From contig NZ_CP090372.1 in the NCBI RefSeq assembly GCF_021431925.1, positions 186,001-250,000 on the forward strand: DNA of 64,000 nucleotides. The letters run 5' to 3'. Position numbers and translations under genes: made by a program. The notes under the pieces are model-generated. The model ran no database searches. It saw only the letters and a program-made list of their open reading frames with translations, and was not told the DNA's origin. The stretch's first letter is position 1. Each line of letters opens with the position of its first letter. This DNA comes from Halobaculum sp. CBA1158. Lineage in GTDB: Archaea; Halobacteriota; Halobacteria; Halobacteriales; Haloferacaceae. Below, piece after piece: positions 7,922 through 16,753 of the stretch.

Positions 7922-9085
7922 ATGGGTACGACGGGATCAGACCGGGCGGGGCGTGTCCGTCCGTGCACGACGCTGTCCGACGCGTTCGACGCGTTCGTCG
8001 CAAGCGTGAGCAAGGGCGACTCGGGACGCCATCGCGGGGAAGTCGAGCGCGTCGTCGGCGCGTTCGTCGAGCGCGTCCGGGACCGCGGCGTCAGGGAGGT
8101 CGCTGATCTCGGCGTCCGTCACCTCGAAGAGTACGCGGGGTACCTCGCTCGGCGGGCGTGGGCCCGGGAGGAGGACCCGAATGCCGGGATCACCGGGCGG
8201 ACCGCCCACCAGTACTACGCGCTCGTCCGGTCGTTCTGCACGTACCTCGTCGAGCGCGACGCCCTGGAGTCCAACCCCGCGAAGTCGACCGTCGCGACGG
8301 ACGCCCTCCCCGAGGAATCGGTGGGCGTCCGCGACGACGGCCGGCGACAGTTCTGGAGCAGCGAGACGCGCGAGGCGATCGTCCGATGGATGGACTGGCG
8401 GACCGAGGACGCACTCGACAACGAGTGGCTCGACGCGGAGCGCGCGACCCGCGACCGCGCGCTCGTCGCCGTGCTCGCCTACTCCGGGGCCCGCGGGGCC
8501 GAACTCTTTCGAGACCCGCAGAACGACCGTCGACGGGGACTCCGATGGCGCGACGTGGACCTCGACGCCGGCGTCCTCCGCGTGTACGGGAAGACCCAGG
8601 AGTGGCAGCAGTCGCCGCTGTTGAACCCGGGAGTCGAGCGACTACGCGCGCACCGTCGCCGACAGGATCCGCCGAGCGAGGAGTGGCCCGTGTTCCCGAC
8701 CGCCCACCTCCCGAGTCTGTACGACGTGGTCCGGAGGAGCGACGGCGTCGACGAGGAGCCGACGAAGGACACAGTCGGATCGCTGCTGCGCGAGCACGAC
8801 CTGGTTCCGCCGGCGATCTCGACGACCGGCGCGCGGACGCTCCTCAAGCGCCTGTCGGCGGAGAGCGGGGTCACGCAGGACGGCGAGGCGTTGCTCCCGC
8901 ACGGTGCTCGGCGCGGACTCGGCGACGAGCTGTACGACACGAGCGCGGAGTTGGCACAGGAGGTGCTCCGACACCAATCGGTCGAAACCACGCACGCGAG
9001 CTATCGCGACGACGACGTGGAGCGACTTCGGGAGGCCGCAGAAGACGCCCTCGGTGGTCCTCCGTCCGCCGAGAGGGAGCGGTGA
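7922..9085 (+). CDS. Tyrosine recombinase/integrase (XerC/phage-integrase family)
   Basis: The chosen start (MGTTGSDRAGRVRPC) gives 387 residues. Residues 15-125 form a SAM-like core-binding domain and 140-370 the catalytic domain. The catalytic set is visible: Arg191 in YSGARGAEL, Lys224 in VYGKTQ, His327 and Arg330 in LPHGARRG, His351 in LRHQS, and the nucleophile Tyr361 in HASYRDD. This is intact, so it should be active. Family members resolve or integrate DNA at specific sites. No neighbouring phage genes, tRNA target or direct-repeat att sites were seen, so it may be a stand-alone chromosomal recombinase rather than part of an element. Confidence 0.9.
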   Translation: MGTTGSDRAGRVRPCTTLSDAFDAFVASVSKGDSGRHRGEVERVVGAFVERVRDRGVREVADLGVRHLEEYAGYLARRAWAREEDPNAGITGRTAHQYYALVRSFCTYLVERDALESNPAKSTVATDALPEESVGVRDDGRRQFWSSETREAIVRWMDWRTEDALDNEWLDAERATRDRALVAVLAYSGARGAELFRDPQNDRRRGLRWRDVDLDAGVLRVYGKTQEWQQSPLLNPGVERLRAHRRRQDPPSEEWPVFPTAHLPSLYDVVRRSDGVDEEPTKDTVGSLLREHDLVPPAISTTGARTLLKRLSAESGVTQDGEALLPHGARRGLGDELYDTSAELAQEVLRHQSVETTHASYRDDDVERLREAAEDALGGPPSAERER

Positions 9086-9128
9086 TCCGGACCGCGACTC
9101 TGTCGCACGTTCCGCGGTCGGTGACGGC

Positions 9129-9446
9129 TCAGTACGTCTCGACCTCGCGTAGTTCGTAGTGGCGTGCCCGGTCGTCGTAGCGAGCGAGGACCTCGCGGGC
9201 CTCCGGCGGGACGTGTGCGGACTCGTAGTCCTCGCCCGCGAACCGTTTGACTGCATCGAGGGACTCGAATCGCATGGCCGTGACGAACTCGACGTCGTCC
9301 TCGCGAGCGCGCCGGAGCACGCGGACCCCGCGGTAGCCCTCGATGTCCTGCTCGGCGAACTCGGGGAGGATCCGTTCTCGGAGTCGTCGCTCGTACTCGT
9401 CGGCGTCTTCCGGAGTCGCCCACCCGTGCCAGATGCGTTCGATCAT
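9129..9446 (-). CDS. ABM-like (antibiotic biosynthesis monooxygenase fold) small protein
   Basis: This 105-residue protein starts MIERIWHGWATPEDADEYER and has the dimeric ferredoxin-like layout of the ABM family: strand, helix with paired acidic residues, GYRGVRVLRR strand, EFVTAMRFESLDAVKRFAG, and the closing HYELREVETY. Family members include small monooxygenases and heme-degrading enzymes, but most are uncharacterised. It converges on the recombinase gene. A specific substrate cannot be read from the sequence. Confidence 0.85.
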   Translation of the reverse strand: MIERIWHGWATPEDADEYERRLRERILPEFAEQDIEGYRGVRVLRRAREDDVEFVTAMRFESLDAVKRFAGEDYESAHVPPEAREVLARYDDRARHYELREVETY

Positions 9447-9695
9447 GTTGCGGCGGGATCGGGTTCCCGTCTTCGATGCATAGGTCCTCCGCCGGGGGCC
9501 CGGGTTCCGCGACCGTTCCGGTGAGCGATGTCCGACCGGTCCCTCTACCGGCCCGTGATCGCGTCACATAGCGACGACCACGGTCGAAGCACGCGACGGC
9601 GGGGTCGAAGCGCGCGACGGAGACGAACGCACGGACGCGGAACGACTCGCCGGGACGGTCGGGGGATCAACGGGAAGGCGATCGGTCAGATCCGA

Positions 9696-10352
9696 TCAGT
9701 AGCCGAGCTGCTCGCGGACGAGGACGACCGTGGTCCGACCGGATTCGAGTTCCTGCCGGAAGATCAGCTGCTTGGCGATGGCTGAGTCGACGCCGTACGC
9801 CTCCTTCGCGCGCTCGTTCTCGAGCGGGTAGGCGACCGACTCGAGCCGGTCGAGCGCGTCGTCCAGCGTCGGGACGATCTTGTTCACGCCGCTGACGATG
9901 ACGACGTTGCCGGCGGCGAACGGGTACGCCCCGATGCGGCTTCCCGATCGGTCAGCGGCGACGAGCGCGCCCGTCTCGGCGATCGCGTTGACGCCGCCGA
10001 GGAAGTAGTCGGCCGTTTGCGCCTCTCGGCGAGCGGCCTGACGCTCCTCGTCGTCGTCGATGCTCCAGATCTCGTCCGGGAGGCTCTCCCAGCCGTGATC
10101 GCCGTCGCTCAGGTACTCGTCGAAGCCGATCTCCTCGAGCGTCGTCGAGTGACCGTTCATCACCGACGCGCCGGCGGGGACGATCGACTGCACCTCGGCG
10201 AGCGCCTCGTCGGCCGAGTCGACGACGACGACCTCGAAGCCGTTCGCCTCCAGGTTCGCGACGGTCTCATCGACGGTCTCCTCGTCGGCAAGTCGGTCAA
10301 GCGATTCGTCGATCTCAGTATCGTCTGCGTAGTCTGATTTCTGTTGGGACAT
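9696..10352 (-). CDS. LUD-domain protein (LutC/YkgG-like)
   Basis: The start at 10352 (MSQQKSDYADDTEIDESLDR) gives 218 residues, the size of LutC-type proteins. LUD-family features are SVMNGHSTTLEEIGFDEYL, YFLGGVNAIAETGALVAAD and NVVIVSGVNKIVP. In bacteria LutC works with LutA and LutB in lactate oxidation. No LutA or LutB gene is adjacent here, so the substrate is open. On the minus strand a TATA-like GAATATCA is 29-36 nt upstream, consistent with a leaderless transcript. Confidence 0.88.
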   Translation of the reverse strand: MSQQKSDYADDTEIDESLDRLADEETVDETVANLEANGFEVVVVDSADEALAEVQSIVPAGASVMNGHSTTLEEIGFDEYLSDGDHGWESLPDEIWSIDDDEERQAARREAQTADYFLGGVNAIAETGALVAADRSGSRIGAYPFAAGNVVIVSGVNKIVPTLDDALDRLESVAYPLENERAKEAYGVDSAIAKQLIFRQELESGRTTVVLVREQLGY

Positions 10353-10499
10353 GTGGATCTCGTGTGGCTTCTGCGGAGTATGATATTCGCCGGCGACCGA
10401 TAAGCGCTCGCGGACACCGATGTCCCGGAGTGACAACGGTGTTACCGTCCCCGGGAGATACCGTCGTCCGCGAGGAGCCGCCGTCCGGTCAGGAGAACG

Positions 10500-10506
10500 T
10501 ATATAT
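10500..10506 (+). promoter_or_regulatory. TATA box of the sensor kinase gene
   Basis: TATATAT centred about 33 nt upstream of the ATG at 10536, in an otherwise GC-rich region. Confidence 0.65.
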
Positions 10507-10535
10507 GGGTCGGCAGGTATCCCCGGATATCCGAC

Positions 10536-13454
10536 ATGGCCGAACCGATCCGGGTGTTACACGTCGACGACGAGGCGGAGTTCGCCGAACTCGCCGCGAC
10601 GTATCTCGAGCGCTACGACGAGGACATCGCCGTCGAGACTGCCTCGAGCGCCGAGGAGGGGCTCGACCGGATCGAAACCGAGCGGTTCGACTGCGTGATC
10701 TCCGATTACGACATGCCCGGGACGAACGGGATCGAGTTCCTCCGGGCCGTCCGCGACGATCGCCCCGATCTCCCGTTCGTCCTCTACACCGGGAAGGGGA
10801 GCGAGGAGGTCGCGAGCGAGGCGATCGCCGCCGGCGCGAGCGACTACCTCCAGAAGGACACCGGCACGGAACAGTACGAACTACTCGCGAACCGCGTTCG
10901 CAACACGGTCGACCGCCACCGCGCCGACCGCCGGGCGGCCGAGTCCGCTCGCATCCGCCGGCTCGTCTCCGCGATCAACGCGGCGCTGGTTCGCGCCACC
11001 TCCCGCGAGGCGGCAGAGCGCCGCGTCTGTGAGACCGTCGTCGACACCGACCCGTACGCGCTCGCGTGGATCCGCGGGCCCGACCCGGACGATCACACCG
11101 TCAGAGCGGTCGCTGGAGGCGACGGCGACCGCGCAGGCGACGACGCCGCGATCGCCGACCGCGAACCCGGCGCGCGGGCCCTCGACCGACGGGAGGTAGT
11201 CGTCGACGACGACATCGCCGCCGGCGAGGCGATCCCCTGGCGCGAGACGGCACTCGAGCGGGGCTACCGGGGGGCGGCCGCGATCCCTCTGGAGCACGAG
11301 GAGACGCTGTTCGGCGCGCTCGTGGTCTACGCCGACCGACCGAACGCGTTCGACCCCGAGGAACGCGAGCTGCTGGCCGAACTCGGCGACAACGTCGCAC
11401 ACGCCATCCACTCGTTCGACGTGCGCGACCGGCTCCACGACGAGCGCGACCGCAGGCAGGCGCTGTTCGAGAACGCGCCGAGTCCGGTCGTCGAGGGCGA
11501 CATCAGGCGCGGCGGCGACGACCACCGGATCGCCGACGTGAATCGGGCCTTCGAGGAGACGTTCGGGATGGCCGCCGAGGAACTCGTCGGCTCGGACATC
11601 GACGACGTGATCGTTCCCGAGGACGACGAGGTACACCCCGAGTTCCGCGAGCGCGTCGCCGAGGGCGAGGCGATCATCAGGGAGGTCGAACGCTCGACCG
11701 CCGACGGCCGTCGGCTGTTCATCGCGTCCGTGATCCCCCGTGGCGTCCGCGACGGCCGAGCGGACGGCTGGTACGCCTGGTACATCGATATCACCGAACG
11801 CCGCGAGCGCGAGCGGGCGATCGAGTCGCTTCACGACGTGACGGCGGCGTTGCTGGAGGCGACGACCGCTGAATCCGTCGCCGAGATCGTCGTCGACGCC
11901 GTCCGCCGCATCCTCGATCTCCCGTACACCGGCGTCCACCTGCACGACCCCGAGGCGGGCGGACTGGTCCCCGCCGCGTGGACCGACGAGACCGAGGCCG
12001 TGATCGGCACGCCGCCGACGTTCTCGGTCGACGAGGGACGCGCCGGCGAGTGCTATCGGGCGGGCGAGCCGCGGGTGTACGAGGAGATCACGGAGTCGCC
12101 GGGACCGTACAACCCCGACACGCCGATCGAAAGCGAGATCCTGGTGCCGCTCGGGGACCACGGCATGCTGCTCGTCGGCTCGCCCGAGCGCGACGCCTTC
12201 GGCGAGGTGGACCTGTCGCTGGCGAGACTCCTCGCGGGCCACGCGACGGCTGTGCTCCACCGGATCGAGCGCGAGCGCGTGCTCGAACAGTTGCAGTCGC
12301 GGACGCGGTCGCTGATGGCGGCCGACGACGCCGACTCGATCGCCGACATCGCTGTCGAGACCGCCTCGGAGGTACTCGGCGCGGATCTGAGCGGCGTCCA
12401 CCTGACGTGCGACGACGGGCGGCGACTGGAGTTGGCTACCTCCGCCGACAGCGTCGCCGAGGAGTTCGACGAACTCCCCGGCTACGATCGAGACGACGAG
12501 GACGACCTCACCGGCGAGGTGGTGTGGGACGCCTTCGACAGCGGCGAGGCGCGGATCATCCACGACGTGCGCGACCGGTCGAGACTGGCCGAGCAGACGC
12601 CCAGCAGGAGCGTGATCATCCACCCGTTGGGCGATCACGGCGTGTTCATCGTCTCGTCGATCGAGCCGAACGCCTTCGACGAGACCGACGCGGCGTTCGT
12701 GGAGATCGTCGCCGCGTCGGTCACCGCGGCCCTCGACCGAGTCGCGCGCGAGGAGGAGCTCCGGGAGCGAAACGAACGGCTGGACGAGTTCGCGAGCCTC
12801 GTCTCACACGACCTTCGCAACCCGCTCGATATCGTGCAGGGCCGGATCACTCTCGCCCGTGAGGAGACCGAAAACGACCACCTCGACCACGCGGAGCGCG
12901 CCCTCGACCGGGCGATGTCGCTGCTCGAGGAGTCGCTCTCGTTCGCACGGTCGGGACACACCGAGGCCGCTCTCGAGCGCGTCGACCTCGCGACGGCGGC
13001 CGCCGAGTCGTGGACGAACGTCGCGACGGGGGAGGCGACGCTGTCGGTCGAAGTCGACCGGACCGTTCGAGCCGACCCGAACAAGCTCAAACAGCTCTTC
13101 GAGAACCTCTTCGGCAACGCCGTTCGCCACGGCGGCGACGCCGTCCGGGTCGCCGTCGAGGGGCTCGCGGACGGCTTCGCGGTCGTCGACGACGGACCCG
13201 GGTTCGCGGAGGCGGACCGCGATCTGGTGTTCGACGCGGGGTACACGACCGCCGACGACGGCACCGGGTTCGGGATGTACATCGTCGGCCAGATCGCGGA
13301 GGCCCACGGCTGGCGCGTCGCCGTCGCGGACGCCGACGACGGCGCGCGGATCGAGGTCACCGGCGACGGCCTCGCGGGAGTGCCCGGCGGTGGAGCCGGT
13401 CAGGGGCGTTCAAAGCGGTCCGACGAGCGCCGGAGCTCCGAGAACGAACAGTAG
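10536..13454 (+). CDS. Multidomain sensor histidine kinase with N-terminal receiver
   Basis: This is a 972-residue soluble signalling protein. Residues 1-125 are a receiver domain (acidic pair D11-D12, phospho-acceptor D57 in VISDYDMPG, Lys in LQKDTG). A GAF domain follows at about 140-285 and a PAS domain at about 310-425 (GMAAEELVGSDIDDV). Two more GAF domains lie at about 430-570 and 580-735. The kinase core follows: H-box SLVSHDLRNPLD, N-box ENLFGNAVRHGG, G1 VVDDGPGF, and G2 GTGFGMYIVGQIAEAHGW. No membrane helices were seen, so it senses cytoplasmic signals. No adjacent response-regulator gene is present; the partner is unknown. Confidence 0.93.
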   Translation: MAEPIRVLHVDDEAEFAELAATYLERYDEDIAVETASSAEEGLDRIETERFDCVISDYDMPGTNGIEFLRAVRDDRPDLPFVLYTGKGSEEVASEAIAAGASDYLQKDTGTEQYELLANRVRNTVDRHRADRRAAESARIRRLVSAINAALVRATSREAAERRVCETVVDTDPYALAWIRGPDPDDHTVRAVAGGDGDRAGDDAAIADREPGARALDRREVVVDDDIAAGEAIPWRETALERGYRGAAAIPLEHEETLFGALVVYADRPNAFDPEERELLAELGDNVAHAIHSFDVRDRLHDERDRRQALFENAPSPVVEGDIRRGGDDHRIADVNRAFEETFGMAAEELVGSDIDDVIVPEDDEVHPEFRERVAEGEAIIREVERSTADGRRLFIASVIPRGVRDGRADGWYAWYIDITERRERERAIESLHDVTAALLEATTAESVAEIVVDAVRRILDLPYTGVHLHDPEAGGLVPAAWTDETEAVIGTPPTFSVDEGRAGECYRAGEPRVYEEITESPGPYNPDTPIESEILVPLGDHGMLLVGSPERDAFGEVDLSLARLLAGHATAVLHRIERERVLEQLQSRTRSLMAADDADSIADIAVETASEVLGADLSGVHLTCDDGRRLELATSADSVAEEFDELPGYDRDDEDDLTGEVVWDAFDSGEARIIHDVRDRSRLAEQTPSRSVIIHPLGDHGVFIVSSIEPNAFDETDAAFVEIVAASVTAALDRVAREEELRERNERLDEFASLVSHDLRNPLDIVQGRITLAREETENDHLDHAERALDRAMSLLEESLSFARSGHTEAALERVDLATAAAESWTNVATGEATLSVEVDRTVRADPNKLKQLFENLFGNAVRHGGDAVRVAVEGLADGFAVVDDGPGFAEADRDLVFDAGYTTADDGTGFGMYIVGQIAEAHGWRVAVADADDGARIEVTGDGLAGVPGGGAGQGRSKRSDERRSSENEQ

Positions 13455-13496
13455 CATCGCGACCGCTCCGCCGGCGACCAACGGCGTGTTCTCCAT
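13410..13496 (-). CDS. Candidate 28-residue single-helix membrane microprotein
   Basis: The ORF reads MENTPLVAGGAVAMLLFVLG and then APALVGPL, one hydrophobic helix. It overlaps the last 45 bases of the convergent kinase gene. A TATA-like TTTATC lies about 20-26 nt upstream on the same strand, which would fit a leaderless start. The rest of the intergenic DNA reads as non-coding. No homologue is recognised, so it remains a candidate. Confidence 0.35.
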   Translation of the reverse strand: MENTPLVAGGAVAMLLFVLGAPALVGPL

Positions 13497-13569
13497 CGAT
13501 TTCTCGTGGATCGACTGATAAAGTCGTTTCCGACCGCGAACGACGTCAGGGAGCGTCGACGGCGACGAC

Positions 13570-13596
13570 AGTAGCTAAACTAGCTAAAATAGTTAC
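13570..13596. repeat. Three phased 9-bp repeats resembling the par-region units
   Basis: GTAGCTAAA, CTAGCTAAA and ATAGTTACC follow one another without spacing, then TATTGTAGA (13597-13605). They match the TAGCTR-type 9-bp units upstream of parA at 32571-32642. They lie in an AT-rich gap between convergent genes, where no promoter is required. Confidence 0.55.
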
Positions 13597-13698
13597 CTAT
13601 TGTAGATTGTTTGAAATAGGATCTCGACCACCCGAGCGTTCGATCGAGCGACCGTTCACACCCGTGACTGCGACGCCGCCGGATCAGGTCGTCTCCCT

Positions 13699-14634
13699 TC
13701 ACTCGCGATCCGGCGCGCCACGGCCGGTCAGGCGGTGGATCTCGCCCGCGACGGCCCGGCGTTTCACCAGCAGAAAGCCCGCGAATATCAGGCCGAAGCC
13801 GCCGGCCGTCCCCGCGGTCGGGATCTCGTTCAGGAACGCCCACCCCGACAGCGCCGCGAACACCGGTGCGACGTACGAGACGAGGTTGATCTCGATGGGG
13901 CCCAGTCGGTCGAGCAGTTCGAAGTAGACGAGAAATCCGAGCGCGCTGGCGGCGATCGAGAGGTACGCGAGCGCGGCGACCGACTCGAGCGACACGGTGA
14001 CCGCGGTCGTCGACTCCCCGAGCCCGACCGAGACGACGTGCATGAGCACCGCGCCGAGGAGCATCGCCCACGCCTCCAGGGTCTCGATCGGCAGGTCGGA
14101 GTCGACGCGTCGCGAGAGAACGCTCCCGAGCGCGAACGCAGCGGCCGCGCCCAGAATGAGAAGCGTGGGGACCGCGTCGCTCGCGAGGAGGTTCCCGGGT
14201 TCGAGTTCCGACAGCACGGCCACGCCGACGAGTCCGAGCGCGAGTCCGACGATCCCCACAGGAGTGAGCCGCTCCCCGGGGAGGAACACGCGCGCGAAGC
14301 CGGTCGTGAGGATCGGACTGAGGCTCACGACCACCGCCGCGGCGGCGCTGGTCACGCCGGGGTCGGTCTGGCCGATGAACAACAGGGCGTGGTACGCCGC
14401 GATGATCAAGAGCGCGCCGACGGCCACGTCGGCCCAGTCGGCTCGGCTCCGCGGGACGGGCGCGTCGGTCGCGTACGCGGCGTAGGCGAGCATCACGAGC
14501 CCGGCGATGTCGTACCGGACCGCCGCGAACAACACCGGCGGGACGTACTCCAGTCCCGCGTTGATCGCCATGAACGCCGAGCCCCAGACGGCCGCGAGAA
14601 GCACGAACAGCCCGAGCGTCCGATACCGTGTCAT
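13699..14634 (-). CDS. DMT-superfamily transporter (EamA family)
   Basis: This 311-residue membrane protein has ten predicted helices in two EamA repeats: the first begins LGLFVLLAAVWGSAFMAINA and the second TLLILGAAAAFALGSVLSRR. The ends of the repeats carry the usual PVFAALSGWAFLNEIPT block. Family members export amino acids or other metabolites; substrate cannot be read here. The start at 14634 is followed directly by the first helix. Confidence 0.92.
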   Translation of the reverse strand: MTRYRTLGLFVLLAAVWGSAFMAINAGLEYVPPVLFAAVRYDIAGLVMLAYAAYATDAPVPRSRADWADVAVGALLIIAAYHALLFIGQTDPGVTSAAAAVVVSLSPILTTGFARVFLPGERLTPVGIVGLALGLVGVAVLSELEPGNLLASDAVPTLLILGAAAAFALGSVLSRRVDSDLPIETLEAWAMLLGAVLMHVVSVGLGESTTAVTVSLESVAALAYLSIAASALGFLVYFELLDRLGPIEINLVSYVAPVFAALSGWAFLNEIPTAGTAGGFGLIFAGFLLVKRRAVAGEIHRLTGRGAPDRE

Positions 14635-14689
14635 ACCGGGTGTGCACCGCGGGCGCGTCTGAACGTTTCGTCTTCGTCGAGGACGGGCG

Positions 14690-15121
14690 TCAGCCGTCCC
14701 CGGACTCCCAGCGGTCGGACATGGCGTCGAGCTGATGCGCCTCCTTGATGAAGTCGCTGTGGTGGGCGACGATGTCGCTTCGGGTGAGAATACCCACGAG
14801 GTCGGTGCCGTCGACGACGGGGAGCTTCTTCACGTCGCGTTCGACCATCCGGGCGACGGCCGTGCGAACGGTCGCGCTCTCGGCGACCGTGATCAGTGGA
14901 TGGCTGGCGACCGGACGGATCGGTATCTCTCCCAGCGGTTCGCCCGTGATCGCACCGGCCCGGAGCACGTCCGTCTCTGTGACGATCGCGACCGGGTCGC
15001 CGCCGGTCGTGACCAGGACGCTCCCGATACCCTCATCGAGCATCCGCTTTGCGGCGGTCGCGATCGTCTCGTCGGCGTCGCACGTGACGACCTCTCGCGT
15101 CATCACCTCGCGCACGAGCAT
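14690..15121 (-). CDS. CBS-domain pair protein
   Basis: This 143-residue protein is two CBS motifs and nothing else. The first starts MLVREVMTREVVTCDADETI and the second follows PIRPVASHPLITVAES, ending with the GTDLVGILTRSDIVAHH motif. CBS pairs bind adenosyl nucleotides and sense energy state. No fused effector domain is present and the partner is unknown. Confidence 0.92.
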   Translation of the reverse strand: MLVREVMTREVVTCDADETIATAAKRMLDEGIGSVLVTTGGDPVAIVTETDVLRAGAITGEPLGEIPIRPVASHPLITVAESATVRTAVARMVERDVKKLPVVDGTDLVGILTRSDIVAHHSDFIKEAHQLDAMSDRWESGDG

Positions 15122-15283
15122 GCCGGGGGAAGCGTCGGCGAACGAGGAAGGTGTATCGCTCGTGGCGGCCGGCGAAGGCGGAGATCGAGTTCGGACGGGG
15201 AGCCCCCGACGATCAGTCGATCGGCGGTGTGAGGAGGCCGACCGGAATCGGAGCGGCGGCCACCGCGCCGCCGCCCACCTCGC

Positions 15284-16036
15284 TCAGAAGCCGCCGTAGC
15301 GGAGATACACCATGTCGGCGATGAGCAGGAGTTGGAACAGGCCCTGCACGAGCCCGAGTTTCGCGTTCTGTTGCCCGACCGCGGCGATGACCGACGCGTC
15401 GGGGTTCGGGGAGATCATCTCGCGATACATCCGGAGTTCGCCCGGGAGCAGGAAGCCGAAGCCCTGGACCGATAGCACCGTGACGATCCCGAGTGCGACC
15501 GCGATCACGGGCGTCGTCATCTCGAACGATCCGATCGTCGCCGCGACCCACGCCAGCGACCCGACGGTCGCGACCGCGAAGACGGCCTGCCACCGTCGGT
15601 CCCCGAAGGCGTTCATCCGCCAGCCGAACACCAGCAGGATCGGGATCGCGTTCGCCGCGGTGAACAGCGCCAGCCACGGCTCGGCGTGCGGGAACGCTCC
15701 GATCCGTTGAGCCAGCGTGATCCCGGCGGCGATGGTGGTGAACGCCAGCGCCGGGAGGAGGAAGGCGGTCTTCGGCGTGAGTCGCTCGAAGACGGCCGCG
15801 CTCTGTTCGTCGTCGAGGCCGCCGATGACGGGGCCGAGCACGGCTCCGATGAACAGGTCGATCCCCGTCCAGAGGACGCCGGCCATGACGTGAACGTACG
15901 TGTGCACCTGGAGCGACGCGACCGTGACAGCGTAGCCGAGCGCGACCAGCGGGATCGCGACGACTGCGACCGCGAAGGCGGGGTTGCTCCGGCGCGCCAA
16001 CCCCCCGACGACGCCGTGAACCGTATTCGTTGACAT
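15284..16036 (-). CDS. Conserved multi-pass membrane protein, function unknown
   Basis: The start at 16036 (MSTNTVHGVVGGLARRSNPA) is preferred because the upstream in-frame extension is polar and shadow-like. The 250-residue product has about seven hydrophobic helices, including HTYVHVMAGVLWTGIDLFIGA, whose spaced histidines recall heme- or copper-associated membrane proteins (CopD-like). That resemblance is weak. No partner gene is evident. Confidence 0.8.
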   Translation of the reverse strand: MSTNTVHGVVGGLARRSNPAFAVAVVAIPLVALGYAVTVASLQVHTYVHVMAGVLWTGIDLFIGAVLGPVIGGLDDEQSAAVFERLTPKTAFLLPALAFTTIAAGITLAQRIGAFPHAEPWLALFTAANAIPILLVFGWRMNAFGDRRWQAVFAVATVGSLAWVAATIGSFEMTTPVIAVALGIVTVLSVQGFGFLLPGELRMYREMISPNPDASVIAAVGQQNAKLGLVQGLFQLLLIADMVYLRYGGF

Positions 16037-16161
16037 GTGCCGGAGACGTGAAGTGTCGCTCACAAAAGCGTACCGGGGCGGAGTCGGCTCGCGTCGGGTC
16101 CGACCGACCTCACCCTCGGTCGCGCACCGTGTTTCGCTGAGTGATAGCCGGCGGGAAATCG

Positions 16162-16167
16162 TTATAT
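16162..16167 (+). promoter_or_regulatory. TATA box deciding the start at 16190
   Basis: TTATAT lies 23-28 nt upstream of the ATG at 16190. The earlier in-frame ATG at 16166 falls inside this element and is therefore unlikely to be translated. Confidence 0.65.
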
Positions 16168-16189
16168 GACAGTTGGCCAACGAGCGCGT

Positions 16190-16696
16190 ATGGCGTCCTC
16201 GGACGGCGACCGATCGCCGGTCACCGAGCGGGAGCAGTCACCGCTCACCGCCGACGAGAAGCGGGAGATGATCCGAGAGCTCGACCGGACGGTGCGGTAC
16301 GGCTCGACGGGGCTGGAGACGAGCACGTGGGCGACGCTCGCGGGCTGTACGGCGACGTTCGTGCTCGCCGGCGACGACCGGATCGCGATCCGGCTTCGGT
16401 ACGACGAGTCGTCGCTTCCGGGTCCGGTGACCGTCGAGGGCGACGCGGACGGTCGTTCCTCGAGTGCGTCGAACGCGGGACCTCCGACCCGGTTCATCGA
16501 CCTGTCGCCGGCTCACGAGGCGGTGTACGAGGACCTGACCGACGTGGCCGGCCGCGCCGTCGACCCCTACGCCGTCACGGTTCCGGACAGCCCCCTGGCG
16601 CGCCGCGCCCGCGACGGAACCGTGACGTTCGACGCGACGCTCGAACGGCTCACCGGCGAGGCGTCCGCGGAGCCGCGAACCTTCGAGTGGGGCTGA
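16190..16696 (+). CDS. Conserved haloarchaeal hypothetical protein
   Basis: This 168-residue soluble protein starts MASSDGDRSPVTEREQSPLT. A helical segment (LTADEKREMIRELDRTVRYG) is followed by mixed strand/helix regions and a C-terminal EPRTFEWG. It was not recognised. It is acidic and has no membrane helix or metal motif. The next gene starts 57 bases downstream on the same strand, so they may be co-transcribed. Confidence 0.8.
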   Translation: MASSDGDRSPVTEREQSPLTADEKREMIRELDRTVRYGSTGLETSTWATLAGCTATFVLAGDDRIAIRLRYDESSLPGPVTVEGDADGRSSSASNAGPPTRFIDLSPAHEAVYEDLTDVAGRAVDPYAVTVPDSPLARRARDGTVTFDATLERLTGEASAEPRTFEWG

Positions 16697-16753
16697 CGTC
16701 GACCCGAGCCGACGAGGACAGCAACCAAACGACCGGACAGGAGTGATCACGAC

